NCBI RefSeq assembly: GCF_003473485.1
Contig: NC_053042.1
Span: 54,399,762-54,463,761 of the forward strand
Direction: 5' to 3'
DNA: 64,000 bases
Source of the DNA: Medicago truncatula
Lineage: Eukaryota; Streptophyta; Magnoliopsida; Fabales; Fabaceae
Position numbers and translations under genes: made by a program. Under the pieces are notes generated by a model. It searched no databases. It was not told where the DNA came from and saw only the letters and a program-made list of their open reading frames with translations. This document shows, piece after piece, positions 11,498 through 22,500 of the stretch (within the stretch, counting starts at the first letter, position 1; every line of letters begins with the position of its first letter).

Positions 11498-12093
11498 GTT
11501 AATTGATTTATTAGAATTGTAATTTCTTCAGCAAAATTTGGCAGCATGTTAGGCATTGGATTCGTTTCTCATTGGTTGATCCTTCAAGTATTTCAAATCA
11601 TTTTTTACAGTTTGACTTTTTTAACGGTCGGTTCAAAAATACTACTATCTTTTATTTGTTATTTGGTTTTAATGTGTTTGGGTAATTTGAAAAGAGAAAA
11701 ATAATAGAGTTTTTAATCAGAAGGAGATCTCTATTCATTATATTTTAGATAAAGTCAAGTTATTTTCTTGTTGATGGCTGAAGACAAAAATATATTAATT
11801 TAACTTTCAACTATCATGATCGGTGGCTTATCCCTTGGATTGGCTAACTCACTGCACTCTTTTCATTTTTTAAGCCAATGTGGATATGAGATATCCTACT
11901 TAGATTAAAAATAAATAGAGTACACAAAAAATTGAATAAACCAGGAAAAAAACCAGAGAATGGGTAAAACAAAACAACTTAGAAGGTAAGGTATACATAA
12001 ATCACAAATCCCAATCCACAACAAACAACCACATACGTTCTTTTTTCTTCTTCTTTGTTTTATATTATATACAAAGAGAAGAGATATTATATA

Positions 12094-12120
12094 GATACAC
12101 AAAGAGCTAGTTCTATAAAA
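12094..12120 (+). promoter_or_regulatory. Conserved block with TATA-like TTCTATAAAA upstream of DUF716 gene 1
   Basis: GATACACAAAGAGC followed by a CTATAAA-type box occurs here and again at 17319-17345 before the paralogue, at 67 and about 107 bp before the two ATGs. Conservation between the tandem copies and the TATA-like core suggest a core promoter, although it could be leader sequence kept after duplication. Confidence 0.45.
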
Positions 12121-12186
12121 CATTCTATTTGCTTATTATAATATTTTTTGTGTGTGTTGTGTTTATCAAACAACTCTCTAGGCACT

Positions 12187-13080
12187 ATGATTGCATTGGA
12201 GGGACATATATGCATGGGGTTTGTTTTCTTTGTACTTGGTTTCTGGCACCTCTTCAACTACCTCAAACTCCACTTTCTTTGTTCTTCCAACACATCATTA
12301 CCCTTTTGGTTTCCCACCAAAATTAGTAGATACTTAGAGCTTTATTTCATTGTGGCAAGTTGCGCAATCTTCTCAGCCGCAGAAATCTTCGAAGCTTCTA
12401 GTAATGGAACCATTCCTACCAACCATATCCACCAAGTTGAACACACTTCCATAACTTTGTCTTTCTTAATATATGCTACCTTTGCCATAATTCTTGATAC
12501 AAAAAAATCAACTATTACTGAAAAAACTCAATATGAAATTACCCTTTTGCTAGCAGCTATAGCATTTGGACAAGAATTTCTTCTTTTCCATCTTCATTCA
12601 AGAAGTCACATGGGGATAGAAGGACAATACCATTATTGTTTGCAAGTTTTGATTATGATAGGTTTTTTTACAACCCTTATGGGAATTGGTTTTCCAAAGA
12701 GTTTTTTGGTATGTTTTCTTCGTTCTGTTAGCATGATCTTCCAAGGTTTGTTCATTATGTTCATGGGTTTAGTGCTTTCTAGACCTGGTTATCAACCCAA
12801 AGGTTGCTTCTTGGAATATGAAGGGGATCAACTTATGATTAGGTGCAATGATGAAAAGGCTATGCATCGTGCTATTTCATTGGTGAATCTTCAATTCAGC
12901 TGGTTCTTTATTGGAATCACTATTTTTGTAGTGTCTTTCTACTTGATTATGGCTATAATTTATGGTGAAAAAGTGGAGTGTGATTCACTGATGAAGGAGG
13001 AACACTACGGTGAAGACGATGGCTCAAAAAATTTCGATGTTGAGTCACATATTCAGATGATCACTACTAATGTGATGTAG
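12187..13080 (+). CDS. DUF716/TMEM45-like membrane protein, tandem copy 1
   Basis: A single-exon gene encodes 297 residues of the DUF716 family (Pfam Family of unknown function, TMEM45A/B-like). I start at 12187 (MIALEGH) because the paralogue at 17451 begins MEGHEILGF after the same GCTAGGCACTATG-like context; an in-frame ATG 39 bp upstream is less likely. About seven hydrophobic segments are visible. Family marks are GFWHLFN near residue 20, WFPTKISRYLEL near 45, a His-rich NHIHQVEH near 85, HLHSRSHMGIEGQYHY near 145 and PGYQPKGCF near 215. The C-terminal tail is acidic and soluble. Biochemical function is unknown; a tobacco relative has been linked to virus response. The reading frame is intact. 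It shares well over half its residues by eye with the copy 4.4 kb downstream, so the pair arose by tandem duplication. Confidence 0.85.
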   Translation: MIALEGHICMGFVFFVLGFWHLFNYLKLHFLCSSNTSLPFWFPTKISRYLELYFIVASCAIFSAAEIFEASSNGTIPTNHIHQVEHTSITLSFLIYATFAIILDTKKSTITEKTQYEITLLLAAIAFGQEFLLFHLHSRSHMGIEGQYHYCLQVLIMIGFFTTLMGIGFPKSFLVCFLRSVSMIFQGLFIMFMGLVLSRPGYQPKGCFLEYEGDQLMIRCNDEKAMHRAISLVNLQFSWFFIGITIFVVSFYLIMAIIYGEKVECDSLMKEEHYGEDDGSKNFDVESHIQMITTNVM

Positions 13081-14061
13081 GAGGGTTTCCATAGTATTTT
13101 AGTCCAATTTTAGTAATTTCTTGTTTTTGTTTCAGTTTGTTATTTTCGACCCATTAAAGTTTTGTTATTTCCCTGTTTAAGCTTAACAATTGTAAGACAA
13201 GTTTTATTCATTCAATAATATTTTTGAGAGTTTTCTCAATTTCTGGTGGATTCCGAAACCCTATTTTCACAAGTTTGTCGCCTGCGAACTTGTCTCTTTT
13301 CAATCTAGGTTTAGCGGTTGTTAGCCTACGTTTCCGACTGCATCAGAATTGAAGAGAAAATTTGAAGATATTTGTGAAGTTTTGCTTAATCCCTAAAAAA
13401 AAAATACAAGTATTGCTTAAATTCTACTTGTTTGTTGTAGTAAAAGTATATAAACAAATTAGGGAGTATTGGAAGCATACTAACTTATGGTAAATAAGGA
13501 GTTTGGATCTTCTAGGTGATGTAGGGAATGCAGAAAGAGATATGGACCAGATGATCTAAATTCATCGGTTCGATTATGATCGTATAAACATGTATGTTTC
13601 ATTTCTTATCTACTATTTTTTTTATCAAGATTTCTTAATGTACTATTGTTATAATAAACTATGTAATAATGAAATGTATTATTAGAAAATTATTAATAAA
13701 AATATTCATAAGCATATGATATATTTTCGGATATAGTTTTAGATGTATGTATAAAAAGCCACTGATACCAATGTCTTTTGTAGTAGTTTTTAAAAGATTG
13801 GAACATTATTGTATAAGTTTATTCTAAAGTAATTTCATTTCTACCAAAAAAAAAATATCTAAAGTAATTTCAGATTGTGCAAAAAAATTATTTTTTTAGG
13901 GATTTTAAATACTAGTTCATGAATCTACACTGAATTGGACCCTCGTATGATTGCCTCTAAATCAAACCATCATTTGTAAATGGCACAAATGTATTCTCTT
14001 GTCAATTTGGATGGATGAGTTAATTCAGCTTCTTAAAAAAAATGACACAAATGTAATTAGA

Positions 14062-14250
14062 GAGATTTTTTTTATTAAAGAGCTTAGAAGTTTTTAAGAA
14101 ATTATAAGAAAAAGATAAAATAGTTTAAATGAAGAGTAAGTGATTAAAGAGTTTTTTTTTATTAGAGAGCTTAGAAGTTTTTAAGAAATTTTAAGTAAAT
14201 GATAAAATAGTAATAAAATAATTTAAATGAAGAGTAAAATTGGAAATGAA
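14062..14250. repeat. ~80-bp tandem duplication in intergenic DNA
   Basis: The words TTTTATTA-A/G-AGAGCTTAGAAG and TTTTTAAGAAATT, followed by GATAAAATAG and TTTAAATGAAGAGTAA, occur twice, near 14070 and 14155. The two copies differ by small indels. No function is visible. Confidence 0.6.
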
Positions 14251-14379
14251 ACAAATCCACCCAATTTGATATATCGCTTTTATATTTAGATATCTTTTTT
14301 TTTTTTTTTTTGGTCAGGATTTAGATATCTTTTCAATGTCTGAGTTTTATTTCTTTCTAATAGTTAGTATGATTTTTAA

Positions 14380-14830
14380 TAAGTTTTGTAAGAAATATAA
14401 GACTAGTAAAAGAAGGAGTATAATAATAAATCCAAGAAGACAAATTTTCAACATTTTCCACGCTATAATAAACAAACAATACCTAATTATACTATTTTTT
14501 GGAAGCATTTCTACTTTTAAGAAATTCTCTAATCATACACCTTTGCGAAACTTCTAAGAAATTTTGATGTCAAAAGTACTCATACAAAATTTTGTCTTCA
14601 AAGAAAATGTTAACAAAAATTAGTTCATTTATGAAAAAAGAATTGTACATTTAGGATTTAATTTTGGATGGATAACTATCAACATGGAAGTGTGGAATTT
14701 ACCCCCTCCTATAGTGCATGATTTAATGCATCACGTCTCATTCATATTTTATTACCTTCCTCTAAAGGCTTTTGGTTTCTTTTTATTTCTTATTGTACCT
14801 TAAAAAAAGAACTAAACGTGCAATAACATA
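14380..14830. repeat. Long direct repeat, copy A (see 15955-16450)
   Basis: Shared landmarks with the second copy, in the same order and orientation, are AAGAAATATAAGA-CTAGTAAA, CACGCTATAATAAACAAACA, a region with CTTCAAAGA-AATG, and GGATAACTATCAACATGGAA followed by GTGTGGAATTTACCCCC and GCATGATTTA. The copies are about 1.6 kb apart and moderately diverged. Both sit between the two DUF716 genes, which suggests that more than one duplication step shaped this interval. Confidence 0.7.
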
Positions 14831-15169
14831 GCTCATACAAATCGAATGATACAATATGTTTGACGTGGTTAAGCGTTAAAAAAATCAAGTTAAAAAATAC
14901 TTACTTCATTCCTTAAAAAAAAAAAAATACTTACTTCATGGTCGGACGTTGTTTTTGAAAAAAATAAATAACGCTTAACAATTCAATTATTTTTCAAATT
15001 TAAATTTACGCTATAATTATAGCAAATTCGAAAACTAACAATATATTTCTTTGAAGATTTTTCTTTTACAAATATTCCTTTGTTAAAAAAAATAAATTCA
15101 AATTTAAATTTTAAAACATATAAACTGAATATTAAAAAATGAAATGTAAATAAAAAAATTATTTTTGGT

Positions 15170-15725
15170 AAAAAGAGATAACTTCCATTAACCATAAACA
15201 ACTATTACAAACTACATGGAAACAAGAACCACAACAACAAAGAAACAAGAGTTAGCTCGTACAAAAACAAGAAATAGGCCACGACCTCACAATCTTTTAA
15301 CATTAGGTTCTTTATCTGATTAATTTTCAAACCTCAACATATACAATCTCTTTGATTTGGTGAAGGAGCTTGATGATGTTTCGGAAATATTGTTGTTCAT
15401 GTTGCATTGACTTTGAATACATTGCATCACACCCTGTCAAATACTAGTATTAATTATTAGTTCATGTTACTCCTTTGTGTTGCACCTTTCTAAACAGTCT
15501 CAAAAAACTCACAAGTGAAGATAAGATGTGAATGGGTTTCATTCTCCTTTTTGCACAAAGTGCACAATTGGGTATATTGTATTCCAAATTAACTCAATAT
15601 CACAAGTTGGTAATCTACCACATATAGATAGCCAAGACACAAACAAACAATTTGAAGGAGCAAGGTTATTACATGTCATTTTCCTCCGACTAACCTCGAC
15701 AAAATCACCTGTTAAATCATTATAA
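15170..15725 (-). mobile_element. LINE remnant: reverse-transcriptase zinc-binding region
   Basis: On the minus strand, 15560-15700 reads NNLAPSNCLFVSWLSICGRL then PTCDIELIW; after a frameshift it continues CKKENETHSHL. This is the pattern of the zf-RVT domain at the end of plant L1-type LINE ORF2, with its Cys/His ligands. Several frames and stops are mixed, so it is dead. The sequence toward 15170 looks like the LINE 3' tail. It lies between the DUF716 copies. Confidence 0.55.
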
Positions 15726-15954
15726 ATTCACTTAATTGAGAAGTAGTCTTGCTTCAGGACTAAATAAATTTAAATAACATAGAAATGAACAAATTAAATT
15801 GAAGTAGATATTATAATAGAAAAATATAACAAAATATAAATATATACAATAAAGTATAATAAGATTCCATTAAAAAAAAGTATGATAGACTGCTTAATCT
15901 TCAGTGTTCTCTTATAATATATTCCATTTTGGATTTTTAATAGAAAAGAAAAAA

Positions 15955-16450
15955 ATAATAAGAAATATAAGATCAGTAAAGGAGTACAATAATAAGGTAA
16001 ATCGAAGAAGACAAATGTTCAACAGATTTCCACGCTATAATAAACAAACAGTAGTAATGATACTATTTTTTTTTTAAGTTTTACACCTTGCGAATCTTCT
16101 AAGAAATTTCGATGTCAAAAGTACTCATACAATATTTTACTTCAAAGATAATGCCAACAGAAATCATTTCATCTATGAAAAGAAATTGCACATTTTGGAT
16201 TTAACTATGCAGCTTATTGCTTCTTTGTTTTACCGACTACATAAAAGAAGGATTACACTAGTTCATACAATATGTGTTTATTTACCCCCCAACCCCTAAA
16301 ATTGGGATGGATAACTATCAACATGGAAGTGTGGAATTTACCCCCCCCTCCAAAACTGCATGATTTACTACACATCACGACTTATTCATTTTATTTATAG
16401 GCTTTTGGTTTACCTTTTCTTCTTTTTCTTTCTTATTGTACCTAAAAAAG
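15955..16450. repeat. Long direct repeat, copy B (see 14380-14830)
   Basis: This is the same ordered set of landmarks as copy A, including CACGCTATAATAAACAAACA and GGATAACTATCAACATGGAA. This copy carries extra sequence between the second and third landmark, with a TATGCAGCTTATTGCTTC stretch not seen in copy A. Confidence 0.7.
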
Positions 16451-17318
16451 ATTTAAATGTGCAACAATAGAGCTCATACAACCCCTAAAAAAATAAAAAA
16501 AATAGAGCTCGTACAATATATATGTTTGGTCACCCCTAACCCTAAATCAACTCCTTAAGTTTATTAAAAAAACAAAACTCCGTAAGATTATTAGGAATGT
16601 GTGACTAATCATAAGCCACAAATTTAAATTTTAGGTCCATCGGTGTGGTCACTTGCATTGTCATATCTTCAACTTCTGATGTCAGTGTAAGGATCATTTT
16701 GATGAGTGATCTATAAGTACGTTTGTTAGTGCTGGTTCAACCTTGAGAGTTTACCGTGGAGTCCAACTTACCTAAACTTTCTCATTAAAAAAATGTGCAC
16801 TCGCCAAATTTTATATCTTATAGTGTAAGTTATCAGTATTTATTTCTTATTTATTTAATTACAAACGAGCTCAAACAAATTAAATTGCAAAAGAACCCCC
16901 AAGATTTTCAGTGTATGTACCTATGAAAAGAGTAGAGCCCTTTCTTTAAATGGAAATAAATATAGTTATATGTTCTTCAAAAAAAATCTATGTATATGAT
17001 TTAGTTGCACCCAAATGTTGGGATCCATTGTGAAAAGCACACATGTGACGTACAATTTTCGTGCATATATGGCCATTAGCTTAAAGTTTCCTTAAGGGAA
17101 GAGGCAACTTCTGAACTCAACTTTGCTCCATTGTTCCTTAGCGTAAAATTTCAAACCTTGTGTGACACCCCCACACACAACAACCTTTTCCCTTGTGGAA
17201 GGAGGTTTCATGTCTTGTCCTTTGTGATCTCTCATATACGACGGACACTTGCATTCTATATATCCTCACCTCAACCAACTTCATCCCCATTATTTATCCC
17301 TCATAATTAATATCTTTG

Positions 17319-17345
17319 ATACACAAAGAGCCAACTCTATAAATC
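17319..17345 (+). promoter_or_regulatory. Conserved block with CTATAAAT upstream of DUF716 gene 2
   Basis: This is the counterpart of 12094-12120: GATACACAAAGAGCC then AACTCTATAAATC. Pyrimidine-rich and CACACA-rich sequence precedes it (17160-17300). The TATA-like core is about 107 bp before the ATG. Confidence 0.45.
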
Positions 17346-17450
17346 ATCTTTTATTTTAGAGCTTAACATTGCTATTGGTGACACAAGGACATTGACTTAG
17401 CTAAATAATTCTTTTTCGTGTGTTGTGTTTTTACCTAATAGCTAGGCACT

Positions 17451-18368
17451 ATGGAGGGACATGAAATTTTAGGGTTTGCTTTCTTTGTAATTGGTTTATG
17501 GCACCTTTTCAACAACATAAAGCTCCACTTTCTATGTTATACTTTCAAGTCCTACACATCAACCCTATGGTTTCCCACCAAAATAAGTAGATACGTAGAG
17601 CTTCATCTCATCATGGCAAGTTGCATTATTTTCATAGCCATGGAACTCTTCATAGCTCCTCTTCATCACCAACCATTTGACCCTAATGATGGTACCATTC
17701 CCTCCAACCATCTCCATAACTTTGAACACTCTTCCATGGCTTTGTCTTTCTTAGTCTATGCTACATTTGCCATGATTCTTGATAGAAAATCAACAAGTAC
17801 TAAAAGTCAAAATGAAATTACCCATTTGCTAGCAGCAATAGCATTTGCACAACAATTTCTTCTTATTCATCTCCATTCAAGGGATCACATGGGTATAGAA
17901 GGACAATATCATTATTTACTACAAGTTTTGATTTCGATTTGTTTTGTGACAACCCTTATGGGAATTGGTTATCCAATGAGCTTCTTGGTGAGTTTTGTGC
18001 GATCTGTTAGCATAACCTTCCAAGGTTTGTGGCTTATGTTCATGGGGCTCATGCTTTTTACACCTGGTTTTGAACCGAAAGGTTGCTTTACGAAACTTGA
18101 GGGAGATCAATATGTTGTTAAGTGCAGTGATGAAAAGGCTCTTCATCGTGCTGTTTCATTGGTGAATCTTCAATTCAGCTGGTTCTTGATTGGAGTCACT
18201 GTTTTTGCTGTGTCTTTCTACTTGATTATGGCTATAAGTTATGGCGAAAAAGTAAAGTATGTTTCACTGATGATGAAGGAGGAACATTATCGTGAAGATG
18301 GCTTAAAAAATTTACATGTTGAGTCCCAATGCCAAAAGATCACCACAGGCATGCCGGAGCAAATCTGA
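17451..18368 (+). CDS. DUF716/TMEM45-like membrane protein, tandem copy 2
   Basis: A single-exon gene encodes 305 residues, starting MEGHEILGF. It has the same architecture as the copy at 12187: GLWHLFN, WFPTKISRYVEL, NHLHNFEHSS, HLHSRDHMGIEGQYHY, RSVSITFQGLWLMFMGLML, PGFEPKGCF and a final hydrophobic span before SYGEKVKY. It differs mainly by a 10-12 residue longer loop after the third segment (APLHHQPFDPND) and by its tail. The frame is open with no lesions. The conserved histidines in loops and the multi-pass hydrophobic profile point to a membrane protein, perhaps of the endomembrane system; the actual activity is unknown. Confidence 0.87.
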   Translation: MEGHEILGFAFFVIGLWHLFNNIKLHFLCYTFKSYTSTLWFPTKISRYVELHLIMASCIIFIAMELFIAPLHHQPFDPNDGTIPSNHLHNFEHSSMALSFLVYATFAMILDRKSTSTKSQNEITHLLAAIAFAQQFLLIHLHSRDHMGIEGQYHYLLQVLISICFVTTLMGIGYPMSFLVSFVRSVSITFQGLWLMFMGLMLFTPGFEPKGCFTKLEGDQYVVKCSDEKALHRAVSLVNLQFSWFLIGVTVFAVSFYLIMAISYGEKVKYVSLMMKEEHYREDGLKNLHVESQCQKITTGMPEQI

Positions 18369-19042
18369 ATAACTTGGTGAAATTAATAAATGTTCTATTA
18401 GTGACAAAAATTGTATTGCTTAAATTCTACTTGTTGCATAAAAAAAATATACTACAAAGTGTCTAGATTATTTGACAAATAATATTAAAATTTTTGGATA
18501 GACAATAAAAATATGGACCATCTCATCATTTCTGTTTTTTCCATTAAAAAATGAAAATTCTATTATTCGATTGGAGTCCACCACCGATACCTAGATCTTG
18601 ATTGTGGATATGAAAAAAAAAATGGTAATGAGTATTTCAAGCTTACTTTTTTTTTTTTTTTTTGGGTACAATTCAAGCTTACTTTTTTATTAGGGAGTAT
18701 TCAAACATACTTAATTATCGTTAACAATGAAAATCATTCCCAAGCGATCAGCCCAGAAATTGGATCCTCTGCTCTCTATGATAAGAATAATGAAGAAAAA
18801 ATGAAAAATAAAAGAGGGATGGAGATGGTGTAGGGAAAACAGAAAGAGAAATGGAGCAGAGGATCTAGATTTATCAATCCTATATATACATATACCATTT
18901 TTATTTATTATTATTGAACTAAATTTGTAATAATATATAATTATTAATAAACGTAAAAAAAAATATCAATAAAATACTTATTAACATTTGTACCAAAAAA
19001 ATACTTATTAACATATGATATATTTCCTGATATGATATAGAC

Positions 19043-19084
<42 letters not shown>

Positions 19085-19532
19085 GTATAAAAAAGTGCTT
19101 GCACTGCTACTAAAGTATTTCATTTTACTTTTTCAGAGGTGCTACTAAAGTATTTCATAGTTTCTTAGATTTGGAACACTATTGCTTCTTTTTTCTTTCT
19201 TAGATTTGGAGCACTATTGTTTATGTTTTTTCTAAAATAGTTTCAGTTTGTGTAAAAAAATAATTTAGCGATTTCATATAATAAAACAGTTTCTTAAATT
19301 TCAGAGTACTTTTGTATAATTCTAATATTCTCCACCATAAATAAATTCAAACACGGATGAATACATTCATTTCAACACATTTTAATTCCACAATCTGGTA
19401 GCAGTAAAGCTGTCGGATTTAAATGTGAGATGTATGCCTCACAGGTGATAATAATATGGAGCTGACACTTTGGTACAATATCAGTTACATTTGAATTTTG
19501 ATTTGATTATTATACATGTAAATGAGGTACCC
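18369..19532. other. Intergenic between convergent genes; no gene seen
   Basis: This holds the 3' flanks of DUF716 copy 2 (+) and the ACR12-like gene (-). Parts echo the downstream flank of copy 1: TGCTTAAATTCTACTTGTT at 13423 and 18418, and GGTGTAGGGAAAACAGAAAG with ATGGAGCAGAGGATCTA near 18828 against GATGTAGGGAATGCAGAAAG and ATGGACCAGATGATCTA near 13518. The tandem duplication therefore covered the downstream flank as well. A perfect (AT)n run lies at about 19048-19082. Confidence 0.6.
19048..19082. repeat. (AT)n microsatellite
   Basis: About 17 uninterrupted AT units in intergenic DNA, likely polymorphic. Confidence 0.9.
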
Positions 19533-22500
19533 TCAGTAACTATCAATATCTGTTTCTGGCGTCCGGAGGTAGTAACGCAGACAGTTCACCAAAACCTGAG
19601 ATTGTTGTGCAAGTAATTAATTTCAGCAAAATGAGTGACCGATAACAAATAATTAACTCGAGCAAAATGAGTATCCGATAAAAAACAATAGAATTTCATT
19701 TTAAATCAACACAATAATCAGATAAATATGCAATTCCTAATTTTTATTCCCTCCTCTATCTATGAAACTATCCACACTCTACAGCCTCTGATAAAGGATG
19801 ATCAAACCAACATCTAAATTTCTTTTCAACACAATGGTTACCTGAGACATTGATCTGTTTAATGCAGCCCCACCATAACTGACATGAAATTTATCCTTAG
19901 CAATCAAACCCTGCAGAGAGAAAAAAAAGTGGGCAAAGTTACTTTGAGTAATGGCAACTGAAAGTCAGGGACAGGCGGAAGCAGGACAGAGAAGAAGATA
20001 CTTCTGTATCGATCTCGGCCGACTCAACATCAATGTTCACATCTGCAATGACTTTGATTATTTCAACTAGCAACCCTGGCCTATCTGCTGTCTCGATGTA
20101 CAGCAAGCTGAAAAATATTGAACTCAAAAGCATTACAATATGACATCAAGCACCAATCCCATATTGGGTTGCAATTGCAAATTATAAAAATCAGTTGGGA
20201 TCTAATCAATTTCAATAATAAACAGCTCAAAAATTGTACCCAAAGTAAAATATAAAAAGAAAAATCTATTATGTCCACATAGATGCAAACCTCCTCTTGG
20301 GCCCATCTTCCTTAACTTGAATATGAGTTGCAATTTCAATATGAAGCTGCACAAAACAAAAATAATAAAGTATAATATTCGCAAGAATAAGACTAAAATT
20401 GCAGCATGCAATATCTGGTACTAGCATTTTTGTGTTCTTGTTAACATGTGCTCTTCAAAAAGAGTTAAGGAATCAAATATCTAAAACATAAAGAGTATAA
20501 GTATTCGATATTTGAAAATCTTTAAAGCATTTAACAGTTCACATTTTCAAAAAAGAACCAAGCATCTTTTAGTATAAGTTTAATTCGTACACTGATACAG
20601 AGTAAAAAACAACATAGAAACAAGAGAAATGATACAAATATATAACTTCTACATGCCAGTATCAATTAAGCAGCCCAACCTTAGTTCTTTCAAATTTCAA
20701 TAATAATGTCCGGCAATAATAAAAAATAAAAGCATAAAGAATGCTAGAGTGGCAACGCAGACTAAATATTTTTACCATTTAAATATTAACAATCACAAAA
20801 AAAAGAAAGGCAAAAAAAAAACGGTAATTTTCTTTTCCTCTACTTCCATCATATATACAGCCATCAGTTAATCTCTTCAACAGTACTGCAGTAGAGAAAC
20901 CTAAATATTTTTCCGATGCAGCCACTTCTTCAAATAGAAAGAGGCATTCAACACAAGAGTAGGCGTAATCAGTCTCCTGTCATGTATGAGGTTGATGGGG
21001 ACTTGGGTATTATGGGGTGTACAATTCCCAGAACAAGTTATATGGGATGCTAGCATTTAAGTAGTTTGGTTTTTCCCCTTGATAACTTGCTTTCAAGGGA
21101 GGGTTCCCCAAGTGCTTGAATACTTACCGGATGTTCAGTTTTTAAGTGGAGTATGGCAGCAGGTCCCAAAAGTACTAATTTGGCCACAAAAATATCAAAT
21201 AATTAAATGTGAAAAGTTGAAATTTCTAGTTACCCAAAAATAAACAAACAACGTTATAATTAGGGTTAATGGTGCTTTACCCCCCCCCCCCCCCCCCCCC
21301 CTGTAATATAGGTCATTTTTGGTTTTCCCCCTGTAAAATATATATTTTTTTGGAATACCCCCTAATAGGTCATAAAAAAACGACTTTATTTTTTTTTTGC
21401 AGAAATTTTCGTTTTTTTATGACCTATTAGGGGGGTATTCCAAAAAAATAAAAATTTACAGGGGTAAATAAAAATATATATATTTTACAGGGGGGAAAAC
21501 CAAAAATGACCTATATTACAGGGGGGTAAAGCACCATTAACCCTTATAATTATTTTACAGAATAAGGTGCTAAAGCAAGATTAGCTTAATAATCTGTGTT
21601 ACACCCTCTCTAACTACCTAAGTCAACTAATTGTTACTAACTAAAGGTGTTATGCAACTAAAACAAAGTGGTGATGACTGACAAGGATTTATGAACTCTG
21701 GGATTTGGGTTGGACTAAGCTCAACCTCATAAAACTGATTTGTAAGGTGAGAGATGTCCACCGCTTAAAACCACTTACAAATATTTGCAGTCTTGATTAT
21801 TAAAAGAAAGAAAAAACCCGAAGCAGAGGTCTACCTAAAATAAATAGCGTATATTCTGTTTAGGAAATAAAAAATGCAAGGAAATACTAGAAGAGGACTA
21901 TTCACCTTCTTTTCTGGAGCCTTTATGCCAAACACTTCACCCAGGGCTAGTTGTTCACTGGACTCCTGGACAAAATATATAAATATATAATACTTGTGAG
22001 TAGGAAAAATTGAAAATTAAGGGCAAGCTTAAAAGTATATTAACTAATATTTATAAAGAAAACTCGTGGTTATAATAAAAGTTGCTAGTTACAAGGAAGC
22101 TTCTCATGGAGAATAACTGTATAAGAAACTCAGAAAAGTATTTACACAGCATACATACAGGATGGTACTGCAATAGATTGTTGATAATGGTAAGTCGAAT
22201 GCTCTCTAACATATCAGGATCTTCGACTTTGCGCCCAGTGTCTCTGACAATATATCAATCAAACAAAAAAACTGTGAAGACTAAATGTATAAATAAAGCC
22301 ATGAAAACATAGTAGACAATGAATAATAAGTGAAATTGTCATTCCTTCATATGTTCGGCATGGTATAATAAATATTATCAAAGAGAAAAATGTGGAACCA
22401 ATAAGTAACTGTATTTCTTAAAATTTAATAATAATTTTGCAACTGGAAAAACATGTCTATTTCCAACAAGAAATACAAGAACAAAAAAAGAATTTTGCAA

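Noticed and set aside
12148-12186. Upstream ATG of DUF716 copy 1 (MCVLCLSNN...)
   Set aside because: The extra 13 residues are absent from the paralogue, and the aligned start context matches the ATG at 12187.
20202-20411. Minus-strand small protein
   Set aside because: It contains ACR12 exon 7 read in another frame; the true exon is 20291-20346.
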